Shown: positions 22,007 through 32,824 of the stretch, piece by piece
Layout of the letters: each line of letters starts with the position of its first letter
Position numbering within the stretch: position 1 is the stretch's first letter
Assembly (NCBI RefSeq): GCF_042100115.1
Contig: NC_091275.1
Span: 2,542,001 to 2,606,000 of the forward strand
Direction: 5' to 3'
Origin: Alternaria dauci
Lineage: Eukaryota; Ascomycota; Dothideomycetes; Pleosporales; Pleosporaceae
DNA: 64,000 nucleotides
Translations under genes and position numbers: made by a program
Notes under the pieces: generated by a model
The model's database searches: none
The model's input: only the letters and a program-made list of their open reading frames with translations
What the model was told of the DNA's origin: nothing

Positions 22007-24019
22007 CTAACCCTCGAAGACTCCGTGGTTCAGCTCAACGCCAAAATCCTTGGCCATAACGCGCATATGCGCTTCGATATCGTCCTCCATGCCTCTACCA
22101 ACACCGATTAATTGCTTGAGCTTACTCCAGAAGAATACCGCATCGCTGAGAGCCAGCACACAGCGGAACCGCAGATGGTTGACCCAATTCTTCCATCGCT
22201 GGCTTACGCTAAGGTCCCTGGACTCAATCAACGCCCTACTAGCCCACAGTCCAGTGATCTTGATACGATTAACAGGCGAGCCAAGGAACTGATTGTTGCC
22301 CTGTACAATCCGCAGGTTGCGTCCAATGAAGAGGAGTTCCCGCGGGAATTTTGCGTCGTCGCCGAGAATGAGCTTAATGGCGTCGCGACCTTTGGCTTGC
22401 ATTTCGAAAGCGCGTTCAGCTTGATCTTTGCCTTTTCTCTCGGATTTGAGTACGGCTGCTACACTTTGGTCACCACCCTGGTACGGGCGCATGAGCGTTG
22501 CTGATGCGAAGATGTCAGCGTGCTTGACGCCCCAACTGCTGACAATCTCCTCAATCTTGGCATTATCAAAGGCAAGGAGTGACTTCCAGAATTCAGAGTA
22601 TTGGAGGCGGAATTTAGGATCCATGCGAATGTACAGGCCATGATCAATAAGGACAACCTCGGGCTGTCCGTTCGGCAGCCGGCGGATGAAGATGTTTCCA
22701 GGGTGAGGATCGCAGTGTACCGCACCCCAGAGGAACATTTGTGCCGAGAAGAGGTCGACAATGGTATTCATGGTAGTCTTCAATGAGACACCAAGACCGC
22801 CTTTGCCGTCATCGCCTCGCCATGAGTTGCGGTCCGGTTTGAAGCACTCGTACTGCGTGGCGTCTTCTGGGACATGTGTATCAACCTTAGCGTCCTTGGG
22901 GATGGGTGGCAGAAGGTTGCCACCAGCACCAGGGCTGCCTCTGCGCCATCCGCCCTTCCAGGTGTTTGTGATGCCTTCTTTGTCCCACAGGCGCACTCCT
23001 TCAATCCACTCCGCAGTCATAACACGCTTGCTGGAAAGCTCGCGATACACCGCAGGAATGTAGACCCGACCATTGAGCCGCGGCTCCCCAGCTACGAGTC
23101 CCTTCATCTCTACGGCGTTGTCCGCTTCGTTCTCGAAATCAGTTTCCAGCATCAGGCGCTCGGAGATGTATGGAACCAGCGTGTAGACAGGAATGCCGAA
23201 CCACCAGGTATAGACTTTGGAGACGACCTTGAAAGCCCACAGGTCCCATCCGACCTGCTGCGCAATCTCTCTCTTCTGAATCTTGATCGCTACCTCTCTT
23301 CCGTCTGCCAGCCTTGCCCAGTGCACTTGCGCAACACTTGCGCTGGCCCTTGCAGTCTTCTCCATTATGCCTCGACCCTCTTGTCCTTCGCGCGTGAAGC
23401 TGACGCCAAAGACTTCTTCGGGACTTTTGCCAAAGTCCTCTCGTATGACTTGCTCGACTTCCCACCATTCGTTTTGCGGCGCGTCGTCAAACATTTGCTG
23501 GAACATCTTCTGGAACTGCGGTGGTAGTATCGCGCTCTGCATGGCAATCGCCTGCCCTATCTTTAGGTATAGGCCGCCATTGTACCGCAGCAGATCGAAT
23601 ATTCTCTGTGCATTGCGCGCATGCAGGTCCTCGATGCTGTTGGCAAGCGGTGGGTGCGCACGGAAGTTGATCTTGTAGTCTATGCCTATTACAAGGCCAG
23701 TCTTGAACGTGCGCAGACTTCGAGTGATGGATGAGGCGTAGAACTGCCTGTCAGCCAGCCATCCCGCGCCGAGCAGCGCAGAAACGACAGCAAGGCGGCG
23801 CACCCATTTTCGGCGGGTGAACGGAGGCTTGATTTTGCGCTGTCTTGGCTTTGGTAGGTCTGCGGGATTGGGAGGGCGGAGAGGCTCCCATTGTTGTGTC
23901 TGCAGGCGACGCACGATGGGTGCCTGGCAGAGTCGCGTGGGGGCGAAGGTTGATGTCAGCAGTCGTGATGTCGCATATTGGGCAGGTGCTCTTCGAAGAG
24001 CGGACAAACCATGTATCAT
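22007..24019 (-). CDS. Mitochondrial ABC1/ADCK/UbiB-family atypical kinase (Mcp2-like)
   Basis: A 670-residue intronless product. Residues 1-40 are Arg/Ser/Ala-rich without acidic residues, as in a mitochondrial presequence, and a membrane segment follows (LAVVSALLGAGWLA, about 76-89). ABC1-family marks are the KxGQ motif (K153-Q156 in YLKIGQAIAMQS), the Ala-rich loop ARASASVAQVHWARL, the ATP-binding lysine 246 in VAIKIQ, the catalytic loop HCDPHPGN (437-441) and the metal-binding IDHG (459-461). Family members regulate lipid or coenzyme Q homeostasis in the inner membrane. The membrane anchor and sequence style point to the yeast Mcp2 / human ADCK1-ADCK5 branch, not Coq8. A Gly/Pro-rich insert lies at about 355-410. 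Confidence 0.93.
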   Translation of the reverse strand: MIHGLSALRRAPAQYATSRLLTSTFAPTRLCQAPIVRRLQTQQWEPLRPPNPADLPKPRQRKIKPPFTRRKWVRRLAVVSALLGAGWLADRQFYASSITRSLRTFKTGLVIGIDYKINFRAHPPLANSIEDLHARNAQRIFDLLRYNGGLYLKIGQAIAMQSAILPPQFQKMFQQMFDDAPQNEWWEVEQVIREDFGKSPEEVFGVSFTREGQEGRGIMEKTARASASVAQVHWARLADGREVAIKIQKREIAQQVGWDLWAFKVVSKVYTWWFGIPVYTLVPYISERLMLETDFENEADNAVEMKGLVAGEPRLNGRVYIPAVYRELSSKRVMTAEWIEGVRLWDKEGITNTWKGGWRRGSPGAGGNLLPPIPKDAKVDTHVPEDATQYECFKPDRNSWRGDDGKGGLGVSLKTTMNTIVDLFSAQMFLWGAVHCDPHPGNIFIRRLPNGQPEVVLIDHGLYIRMDPKFRLQYSEFWKSLLAFDNAKIEEIVSSWGVKHADIFASATLMRPYQGGDQSVAAVLKSERKGKDQAERAFEMQAKGRDAIKLILGDDAKFPRELLFIGRNLRIVQGNNQFLGSPVNRIKITGLWASRALIESRDLSVSQRWKNWVNHLRFRCVLALSDAVFFWSKLKQLIGVGRGMEDDIEAHMRVMAKDFGVELNHGVFEG

Positions 24020-24538
24020 GGCTGTCGAAGGCAGGACGAAATCAGCGCGAGAAGAGTGTGGTAGGACATGAGGACTACGTTGTAAGATTGAGTTATCTTT
24101 CGCGCATTGTCGGACTTAAAGTCATGACGGCATTTTCAACGCCGCCTGACAAAACCGCTATTTCGTCCGTGCACCATAAGACATAGCAACTCCATCTTCC
24201 GATCCAACCCGAATCTTTCACTCTCTCGTCCTCTTGATACACCGTCTGCGGTTTTAAGTGAGATATCTTTTCGTGATAATCAAACGTCTTGGCTTCGTGT
24301 GATTGCTCAATGAGAGAGTTCCGCCCAAAACTGTCTAGTGGAAGAACACAGTGGACGACTGCGCTGTGCCCGTTCACGAGAATCTCCCTTTTTTGAACCA
24401 ACATGTAGGACAGCCTGACATGCAGAACAGCGAGCCATATTCTAGGAATGCGTTCTCACACCAATTGGCACTTGTTGACGTGAGTTGAGGATGCACTCGG
24501 AAAGTGGCGCTGGGAGAAGGCCAATTCTTGAACGCTCC
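24020..24538. other. Intergenic; ABC1 gene promoter and YAE1 3' flank
   Basis: A 103-codon frame from an ATG at 24404 down to 24093 on the minus strand is present but has no motif and sits where the ABC1 leader and promoter are expected; not called as a gene. Confidence 0.45.
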
Positions 24539-25153
24539 TCACGACTGATCATCCTGTGGCACTTGACTCTTTTCCACAGCGTGGAGATCAACGTCCCACC
24601 TCTTTGCCAGTTCCTCGACCACACCCATCCACTTCTTCACCAGAGGATGCTGATCCGATACCTCTCTAAACGTGGGGTCTTCCTCCTTCCCTACAACACC
24701 CCACTTCCATATTCCTTCTTCATCGACCCACTGGCGACCTAGCAACTCCTCGATTGCAAGCTCCTTGCGCGCAGACCCATAGACGTCTGCTACTTCTTTG
24801 TGGATTTGGTCATTGTGACCTCTCCATGCAGCGACGAAACCCTGTAGCACTCCTAGTATGTAACCGACCTTCAAACCCAGATTTGCGCCGAGCGAGTAGC
24901 CTTCATCGAAACCTTCCTGTACGTATTGGCCCTTGCTGTTGGCTAGACCCTCGCGATATGCATCCGTGTCCAGCGCACGTTGACGGGATGGAAGGTCTGA
25001 AAGTATTTCATGGCTGCGTCCATGTGACATGTTCGCAGCGAGGGTGGGTGACGCAGGCGCGGAACCATAGATATCGTCGAGCGCATTCTCGTGCGGAGGC
25101 GTGGGAGGAGCATGCCCGGCAGCAAGTTGAGTTGGGCCCAATGTGGGAGACAT
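24539..25153 (-). CDS. YAE1: Yae1 family protein (Fe-S cluster adaptor)
   Basis: Yae1 with Lto1 recruits the cytosolic Fe-S assembly machinery to Rli1/ABCE1, an essential ribosome-recycling factor. The diagnostic deca-GX3 motif is present: GFDEGYSLGANLGLKVGYILG spread over about 90-110, with glycines every four residues. The upstream helix AYREGLANSKGQYVQEGF also fits. I start at the ATG at 25153 (MSPTLGPTQL) because the frame upstream begins with TTG; this gives 204 residues, close to other filamentous-fungal Yae1 proteins. The N-terminal 60 residues are Pro/Ala/Ser-rich with the conserved LDDIYGSAPASP segment. A separate ATG frame from about 25214 runs into a stop and could be an upstream ORF. 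Confidence 0.88.
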   Translation of the reverse strand: MSPTLGPTQLAAGHAPPTPPHENALDDIYGSAPASPTLAANMSHGRSHEILSDLPSRQRALDTDAYREGLANSKGQYVQEGFDEGYSLGANLGLKVGYILGVLQGFVAAWRGHNDQIHKEVADVYGSARKELAIEELLGRQWVDEEGIWKWGVVGKEEDPTFREVSDQHPLVKKWMGVVEELAKRWDVDLHAVEKSQVPQDDQS

Positions 25154-25595
25154 GTCACCGAGTGCGTTCACAGTGGGCAATTTCCTCCTCGGCGAGGGTT
25201 GTGCAAAGTGTAAATTCCATGTTGCGAAATGTACCAGGTGGGGTCAAGAGGGAGGGTTTGGTGGAGACTAGTGCTGTCTTCGGCGGATGCGGAGGCTTGA
25301 ACTTCTTTGAGCGCGGATCAGCAGTCTTCCACTACTACGAACGCTCGCATAGCTGGAAGTCGTTCGCCAGCACGAGTGAACGGGATTCCGATAAATTCAG
25401 GCCGTAATACCCAGCTCTAGGTGATGGTGCCTCCATTGGCGCGGACGGACGAATATTGGGACGTTCGTCCAAACTGCATCCTTCAGGCGTCCACTCACTT
25501 TATCAAGGACGGGCAACCATTTCAAGTCATAATAGCAATTCATTGATCTCGCAGTTCTGCGCAAACCAAGCATTTTCAATTAACACTCGGTTATT
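25154..25595. promoter_or_regulatory. Divergent promoter region between YAE1 and an SDR gene
   Basis: 442 bp between two divergent starts. A short ATG frame on the minus strand (from about 25214, 21 codons) overlaps the YAE1 start and would act as an upstream ORF if in the leader. No factor site assigned. Confidence 0.4.
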
Positions 25596-26675
25596 ATGGT
25601 TGCTATTGACATCGTCCGCGCTCACAACGCATCGTTGAAGAGCCTATCACCAAATTTAGTTGCAGTCTTTGTTGGAGGTACAAGTGGCATTGGCTTCTTC
25701 ACAGCTCGAGAGGTAAGTCGGGACTGAACAAAGGCATACAGGACATATGCTGACTAGACAATCCCACCTCTACAGTTTGTCCGAAACACCACATCACCAC
25801 ATGTTTACTTGATTGGCCGCAATGCCACAGAGGCTGGCAGGATTATCGAAGAGCTCAGCTCCATCAACAGCTCGTCTCAGGTCAGCTTCATTCAGCAGGA
25901 TATCTCACTCCTAAAGAATGTAGACGAGGCGTGCAGCGAGATCAAGAGCAAGGAAAAGCAAGTCAATGTACTTTTCATGACGTGCGGATACCTTACGATG
26001 CAGGGACGCAACGAGACAGCCGAAGGTTTGGACAGGAAGATGGCAGTCCAGTACTATTCGCGGATGCGATTTATCTCCCAGCTCACGCCACTGCTCGACA
26101 ACGCCTCGGCGGCTAACAACCTCTCTCGCGTTGTCAACGTCCTGGACCCGCAGGCTGGATTGAGGCTGGGCGGCCTTGACTATTCCGACCTCTCCCTGAG
26201 ACATAACTTCAGTCTCCGGAAGGTGCTGTTGCACGCGAGCGCCATGACTAACCTCTCCATTGCCCACTTGGCAAGTGAAAACCCCAAAACGAGCTACATC
26301 CACGGATACCCATCTGCTGTGGATACGGGGGTAACGCGAGAACTATTCGGTCGCTTCAATAAGGCTGTCACGTTGGCGCTGGGTGGTCTATTTGGACGTT
26401 TCCTCTTTGTCCCGCAGATGGAAAGTGGCGAGAGACACTTGTTTGCAGCCACTGCACCACGTTACGCGCCCAAGGTAGACGGCGCCCAGACAGAAGTCAT
26501 TGGAAGCGACGGAGTGAAAGGAAGTGGCAGCTATGTCCTGAACTGGAATGGGGACATCTTGACAGATACAAAGAATGCGCGGAAGCTGAGGGAAGAAGGG
26601 GGCATGGAGAAGGTTTGGAAGCACACCCAAGAGGTCATGAGCAAGATCGCGGAGAGTGGAAGGTTTAGTGGATAG
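25596..26675 (+). CDS. Divergent short-chain dehydrogenase/reductase-like protein
   Basis: Exons are 25596-25712 and 25776-26675 (63-nt phase-0 intron, donor GTAAGT, acceptor TACAG), giving 338 residues. The N-terminus has the SDR nucleotide-binding motif FVGGTSGIGFFTARE, then YLIGRNATEAG and an acidic DIS segment. The usual YxxxK catalytic pair is not evident: the corresponding region reads RHNFSLRKVLLHASAMTN, where related fungal proteins have NYSLKNA-type sequence. The protein resembles the SDR-like enzymes often found beside fungal secondary-metabolite genes, but no polyketide synthase or peptide synthetase is near. Substrate unknown; enzymatic activity is uncertain. Confidence 0.82.
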
Positions 26676-27852
26676 AGTTTGGAAGGCTGCGCCTGACGTA
26701 GGATCGAGCGGGCCGGGAGAGCATCATCAATCCTGAATCCATGGGACAACTGAATCGCGCTGTGGGGGGCATTATCGATAGGCGCACGTCTTGCGCGATG
26801 AAGCTACAGCTGAGACGTGTGGGTTGAATTGTCCCGAGGCGCAGGTGGTTGGCGTTGGTGTCATGGCCGAATGTGGAAGAGGCAGCACGCCGTCGTGTTC
26901 GTGTTTGATGAAGAAAAAACAGAGTATGATGACGCCAACGTTGTTTCTTTGTATCCATTCTGTCTGTCTGCGACGCGACATGGTGGGTGTTCCCAGAAGG
27001 GTTGTATCGGGTAGGGGATGGCGTTTATGCGCTCCTTGGCTGCTAGCAACACATGGCTTCAGCGTCGGCAGCCCTCTGCACTGGGCACCGAGACTTTGCG
27101 AGATGAGGATTCCGGCTAGCGGGAACCCCTATTCATGTGCATGACGATCGCCAGGGACCAGTAGCCGAGCTGGACATGGCCGGCGTAGCGATAAGAATTA
27201 CACAAGACAAATGCGATGCATCGCGAAGAATGAGTGGCCGGTGTTGGCAAATTGGCGCGCTGCGGGTGGTTGTGTGGTCAGGCCAGTTGTTTCGCATTGA
27301 AATTTCAGCGTGCACACCCCCGTCGAGAAGCAGCGGCCAATGGCACGGCTCCATGCAGCCTTGCTCCTTCCGAGACGCGTCACGCCCGTGTTGACGTACA
27401 GAAGAAGTGTGTGTTGCTTCTTGGGGTGGTGGTGGCGCGTCTTCACACCCACCCTCGATATTCCCTGACCACGTCCCATTGCGCGATTAAACTACCGGCA
27501 ATTTGCTTTTGTCGAGAATCCGGGGGTGCCATTGCGCTCTATCGTTCCTGCAGTAGTGCCTCGGGCCAAAAGGTTAGTCCAAGCCCTCTCTGACTACCCA
27601 GACCCTGGGGCCTCTTCGCTCGCACGCGCCATGGCGATGCGCGTTTGAGCAGGTGCTGACCTTGCAACAACCGCCGGCAGCTCCTCCTTCAATTTCACTT
27701 GCACTAGGACGCTGCGAGGTCCGAATTGCTGTGCCGTGCGCAGGATAGCCCGACCCAGCAAGACTTCCGCTACGCTGCTGCAGTCCTCCATTGCTAAGAT
27801 TGCATGCCCGACGTCGCAGCCACTGATATTAAGACCCCCTCGGCCGCCCACC
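26676..27852. other. Intergenic; upstream region of the septin gene
   Basis: 1.2 kb with only opposing short frames. The septin frame is open upstream of its ATG from 27736, but that part is probably leader. Confidence 0.5.
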
Positions 27853-29778
27853 ATGGCTACCACCAGCGACGACCGGTCCCCTAATCCACCTAATCCCTTG
27901 GCCCACCGAGACGCCTCTCCTGATCCCTCTGGCCGCCCCTCAGTAGCCCAGTCCACACACTCTGACCAAGCAGGACCCCGCAGATCCAGCTTCAACTTTC
28001 TGCGTCGAACCAGCGGGAAAAGCTCCTCTGAAACTCGCGGTAGTAGCACCAACCGCAGCACCTCGCGCGGCAAGATGAGCAGGAAGCAGAAGCAACTCGC
28101 CCAGGAGGAGGCTCTTCGCAAGCAGCGCGAAGCTACCATGCTGCCTAAGCAGCCGCCACGCCTGCCCTCTCACTCGGCCCTTCCCCAGATTGCCACGTTC
28201 GGAGGTGAAGACGCCCGTCCAGACTCAGTTGCCATTGTCTCCAACAAAGCGGGTACCTACAACCCCAGCGCCCACAACTTCAGTCGACCTTCGACCGACA
28301 CCTACAGGATGGCTCCCATTCCCAGCTCCAGTCCCGCCGTGGCGCCCCCCGTGCCTGGTCCCTCGCCGTCAACCTATATGGACTACGACCCTTACCCGAG
28401 GACTGAGAGTATGACCAACCGTGGTCGCTACAGCTATGCCAGCAGCCAGATCAGCACCGTCAACAGCCCCCGCCGTGTGAGGAGGAGGAAGGATCCCACG
28501 CCTTTCAAGTGGGTCACGCATTGCACTTTTTCAAGTCAGCGCTAACAATCACACAGCATCCTTGTCATTGGCACCAAAGGCTGCGGAAAGTCGTCATTCA
28601 TCGAGTTCCTCCGCACTGCGCTCGCACTGCCTGCTCGAAAGCGTCCGCACACGCCCTCTCCACCTGCTACGGCAGTGGGTGGTGACGACTCACCCTTCAC
28701 GTCAGAGTTTCTCGAGACTGAAGTAGATGGCGAGAGAGTCGGCGTCACGCTCTGGGACTCTGAGGGCTTGGAGAAGAACATTGTCGACTTCCAGCTACCC
28801 ATCATCACCTCATTCCTCGAGTCCAAGTTTGAAGACACATTCAGCGAGGAGCAAAAGGTTGTACGCGCTCCAGGCGCCAAGGATACGCATATTCACTGCG
28901 TCTTCCTCGTCTTGGATCCTATTCGCTTGGACCAGAACATAGCCGAGGCCCGCAAGAAGTCCAACGTCGTCAATGCTGGCAGTGCCATATTCGGTGGCCT
29001 GGATGAGCGCCTAGATCTCAATATACTTCGCGAGCTGCAGACCAGAACGACTGTGATTCCCGTCATCAGCAAGGCAGACACAATCACTGGCGCACACATG
29101 CGCTACCTCAAGAAGACAGTCTGGGACACTATCAAGCGTGCAAAGCTGGACCCCCTGGAGGCTCTGAACCTTGACCTAGGTGACGATGATGAAGATCCTG
29201 ACCGACTGGATGAGCGAGACGAGGACGAATACGAGCATTCGTCAGAGGGTGAAGGAAAATCCGCGGTACTCAATAAGATCCTGGACCGATCCTCTTCCGA
29301 AGCTGCGCGCTCGATTGCTTCGTCTGGCTCTTCCACTAGATCGCACTCGCCTCCGACCTCGCCCCCAAGCGCCAGGAAAGGTCACAGCCGCAAGCCCTCC
29401 GCCATGTCCGCCTCGATTCATAGTGAAAGTGCTGAGACTCCGTTCTTGCCTCTTAGCATCATCTCGCCAGATCCGTATGACCCCGAGATCGTCGGTCGTA
29501 GATTCCCGTGGGGCTTTGCCGACCCTTACAACCCGGAGCACTGCGACTTCGTCAGGCTGAGGGAGAGTGTCTTCAGCGATTGGCGCGCTGAACTACGCGA
29601 GGCTTCCCGTGAGCAATGGTACGAGGGCTGGAGGACCACCCGTCTGGAGAAGGGCAGGCGACGAGTCGCGACTTCAGATGGTCCAGCTACCAAGGGACTC
29701 TCCGTTCCGGCAACGAATGGTCGAGCAGTCAGTGCTGGCGGCGGCCAGTATCGCCCATATCGCCCCAACGAGTTTTAG
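27853..29778 (+). CDS. aspE: Septin, AspE-type (group 5)
   Basis: Septins are GTP-binding filament proteins acting at the cell cortex and septa. Exons are 27853-28508 and 28557-29778 (48-nt intron, branch GCTAAC, acceptor CACAG), giving 625 residues. The start is the ATG in the context CACCATGG. An Arg/Ser-rich disordered N-terminus of about 215 residues with a basic cluster (RRVRRRKD) precedes the GTPase domain. Splicing restores FNILVIGTKGCGKSS, with the P-loop at 224-232; G3 is DSEG near 287 and G4 is SKAD near 389. The long N-terminus, an acidic insertion (DLGDDDEDPDRLDERDEDEY) and a weak coiled-coil tail match the filament-associated AspE class of filamentous fungi, not core septins. Confidence 0.9.
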
Positions 29779-30701
29779 GCGCCTCGATCATGAACACTCA
29801 CGTCTCTTGCCAGTCCGGCATTGTCATTGAGTCGAGCCAACTCCCGACCACTTCCACTGTACAACGAGGCCATCCAACGTCCATCCAGCGAAGCATCTTT
29901 TGATCCTTCCACGTTCAGCACAACTCAAACGGTACATGTGTACACTCTGAGGTCTCAATACCTTTTCCTATATCAGTCTGCATCTGGAAGTTTGTGTTTT
30001 TATCTGATTTTCAAATTGCGCATACCCTTTTTCATATTGTTTAGTACCATTCGAGAGTCACGCCGTTCCGACACTGTACATTCTGCTCAACAAGGATCCG
30101 GGTGGTCGATGTCTTTTACGCTGAGCGTAGTCGGAGCAATGCGGGATCAGTTTCAAACCTGTTTATTTAGCGAATGACTAAGATACTAGTGGAGGATTGG
30201 TAGCAAGCAGACCGTGAGGCTGATGAGATTTAACAGAAAAATTGTATCTTATGGAACAATCCTCCCGCTTCACGAATCGTGATTGTCAAAACTAGTATTG
30301 ATCCATCTGAACGCGCAGGGGAGAGCCGTGCCGAAACCAAGTTCTTGGGTTCAATGCAAAAACAAAACTGATTAGCGCAAAGTTTCCAGAAACACGGTCG
30401 GGAGTGTTCGTGGTGTTCAAGGCCGAGATACCAGTTGCAGGACCCACTGTGACATCTCGACCATCCAATCACCTTTCCGTACTTCGCATCGTGCATCTTG
30501 GATTGTGCGCAGCGAGCATCCTCCTGCTCCCAACGTTCGTCATCAACGACAAGACCTTCTGCATTCGCAATGGTTTCCGGTATCGCGCCTCGAGAGCTTT
30601 TGATATAAGACATGCATTATGCTGTCTTTTCCATTCTGTCGGCGTTTGTTTTGACCTGCACCGCGTTCACGCTCTTTCATCTCTTGCCTCACGACATCGA
30701 C
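29779..30701. other. Intergenic between septin and phosphatase genes
   Basis: 3' flank of the septin gene and promoter of the phosphatase. It includes one low-confidence minus-strand frame, listed separately. The phosphatase frame is also open back to an ATG at 30612. Confidence 0.45.
30230..30613 (-). CDS. Doubtful 127-codon orphan frame
   Basis: An ATG-initiated frame on the minus strand with several cysteines (HSGSCNWYLGLEHHEHSRPC). No signal peptide, motif or family recognised. It runs divergently from the phosphatase gene and may be a chance frame in its promoter. Confidence 0.2.
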   Translation of the reverse strand: MSYIKSSRGAIPETIANAEGLVVDDERWEQEDARCAQSKMHDAKYGKVIGWSRCHSGSCNWYLGLEHHEHSRPCFWKLCANQFCFCIEPKNLVSARLSPARSDGSILVLTITIREAGGLFHKIQFFC

Positions 30702-32187
30702 ATGGCATTCTCCCGCAACTATGTGCCGCTGTTCTTTGCTTCCATAGCTACTACCGTGGTAGCGCAAAATGTCTCCAAGGTGGATCTGAGCTGGTACGCG
30801 CCCAAGAAGAGCTGGATCAATGATATGGACCAAGTCTTGAACGGCACGGGGACAAACGGCTTCGTGTTCAACAGCTCGCAGCTACCAGCTGGTGTGGAGT
30901 ACGGAACGTACAATTGGTGCAATATGCCGCATGTGAGGAAAGAAGAGTATGTCAAGGTCGATGATGACTTCGAGCTGGTGTACGTGGAGGTGTAAGTGGC
31001 AACGCCAGTCTGTTCTGGTTGAAATAGGCACTTACAGTTAGCAAAGCATCCATCGCCATCACAAGCGCACGCCTTATGCCTCCAACACGTTTCCCAAGGA
31101 GGCTTATTCCTGGGATTGCGACGACCAAGGTCTCTTTTACTATGGCGAGCCTCTCAACCCTGCTGGTAACACTTCTGCGTCGACATATTGGAGTGTCTAT
31201 ACCAACCCTGTTAATCCTTTTGCTGTATCTGGTTTCAATGGATCATGCCAGTTCCCGCAAATCACCCGGGAAGGCCTAGACGACTCTTTACAGCATGGCA
31301 AGGATCTTTACGGCGTATACCACGACATGCTCGGCTTCTTACCAGACGCCATCAACGAAAAGACAACATGGCGCGTCTCGAACAACGTCATCACTAGCCA
31401 AGTTGCAGGCATGCTAATTGAGGGCATGTATAGCCCCAAAGAAAACGTACCACTGCACATTCAGCCCTCCACCATCGACTCCCTGGCCCCATCATATTCC
31501 TGCCCTGCAGCCTCTTCCCTCTACAGCTCCTATGGCGTCGGCAGCACAGCTTCAAATTGGACTGCACACCTCAAGGCTACAGCGCCGCTCTTTGCCTCTC
31601 TCGACGCCATAAGCGGCGTTGCGACAGGCTCCTCAGAATGGCATAACTGGTTCGATCACTACTACGACAACCTCTCGGCTCGTCAATGCCACGCCAAACC
31701 TTTACCTTGTAACATCACCAACCCAGCTCTTTGCGTCACTCAACAACAAGCCGATACCGTTTATCGTCTTGGCCAATACGAGTACTCGTTCATTTACCGC
31801 GATTCTCCGCTTTCTCTACAAGCAGCTGCGGCTTCCTACGGTGTTTTCATGGCTGAGGTGGCAGAGAACATGCGGGTTGTGCTTGCAGGCAAAGATACCG
31901 TCATCTATCGGCATAACGTTGCGCACGACGGGTCAATGGCTCGCTTACTTAGTTTCTTGCAGGTGGAAACTATGGTTTGGGTGGGCATGGGTTCCGAGGT
32001 TGTGTTCGAGGTTTACCGCAAGGAGAGCAAAGCGTATCTGCGTATCCTTTGGAGTGGGCAGGTGCTCAAGAGTTCCAATCCGAGTTTGGGGGAGATTGAT
32101 ATGATTGATCTGGATATCTTCTTTGATTATGTGGATGGGTTGGTGGGGAGGGGAGCGAATAAGGTTGTTGAGAATTGTGCGGAGTAG
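30702..32187 (+). CDS. Secreted histidine acid phosphatase family protein
   Basis: Histidine acid phosphatases hydrolyse phosphomonoesters through a phosphohistidine. Exons are 30702-30991 and 31047-32187 (55-nt intron, donor GTAAGT, acceptor AAAG), giving 476 residues. The splice recreates the active-site motif VIHRHHKRTPYASN, with RHxxRxP at 100-106; the catalytic acid pair is His390-Asp391 in VAHDGSM. The ATG at 30702 gives a signal peptide of about 20 residues (NYVPLFFASIATTVVAQ); an in-frame ATG at 30612 also begins hydrophobic sequence, so the start is uncertain by 30 codons. Several N-x-S/T sites fit secretion. It resembles the fungal counting-factor/acid-phosphatase-like subgroup more than true phytases; substrate unknown. 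Confidence 0.9.
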
Positions 32188-32821
32188 TTGACTACCAAGT
32201 ATACGATTCTAAGGCAACAGAGTTCCGGATGTGAACTTTGGTACCGGTGTTCACTGCTATGACTTCATCTTTGCATGTATTCGGAAGACGCGTGTATGTT
32301 CTGCTAACGATCCCAGTTTGTTTACCGAGCAAGCAGATTCCACTCCAACGCTTCTTCGCCTACGTTGAAGCGAAGCTTACTAAACGCAAAGGAAGGCTTT
32401 TGACTGGATAGTATGGCTAGGATACACATGCAAAGTAAGCATACTAAGCATGCTGTCAGCTTTTCCCCAAAACAGCCCAACCAATCAAGATGAAAGGATT
32501 AGACTAGCGACCTCAATGTCTCAACGCTTTCAGGTAAAGGCTGTGATAAGCTACTTCGCTGAGAGCCGAGATTTGGAATGAGAGTGTTGTAAATCGGTTT
32601 CAAATTGCGCGAGAATACGTGCTTACTACTGGATGTTTGTGGTGATGTTTGAGTATATAGTAAAGCGAGAATCACACCACTGTAGACCTCATACTTCCCA
32701 GGTTACTCGACTGCTTAAGTCTGAGCTTTCTATCACCTGCACTTTGCCTTTCAAACAAGGAAAAGAGTCTTGAGGAGAGACATTGAATTATCGAATTATC
32801 GAATCGTCGAATCATCGAATC
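32188..32821. other. Intergenic; upstream of the catalase-related gene
   Basis: No gene. It ends in an 8-bp tandem array that runs into the next start codon. Confidence 0.5.
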
Positions 32822-32824
32822 ATG
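32785..32824 (+). repeat. Five 8-bp tandem units running into a start codon
   Basis: Units are gaattatc, gaattatc, gaatcgtc, gaatcatc and gaatcatg. The last unit supplies the ATG of the catalase-related gene at 32822-32824. Confidence 0.85.

Noticed and set aside
24093..24404. 103-codon ATG frame between ABC1 and YAE1 genes
   Set aside because: No motif, and it lies in the expected promoter and leader of the ABC1-family gene.
25596..26675. Secondary-metabolite cluster around the divergent SDR
   Set aside because: No polyketide synthase, peptide synthetase, terpene cyclase or P450 in the neighbourhood.
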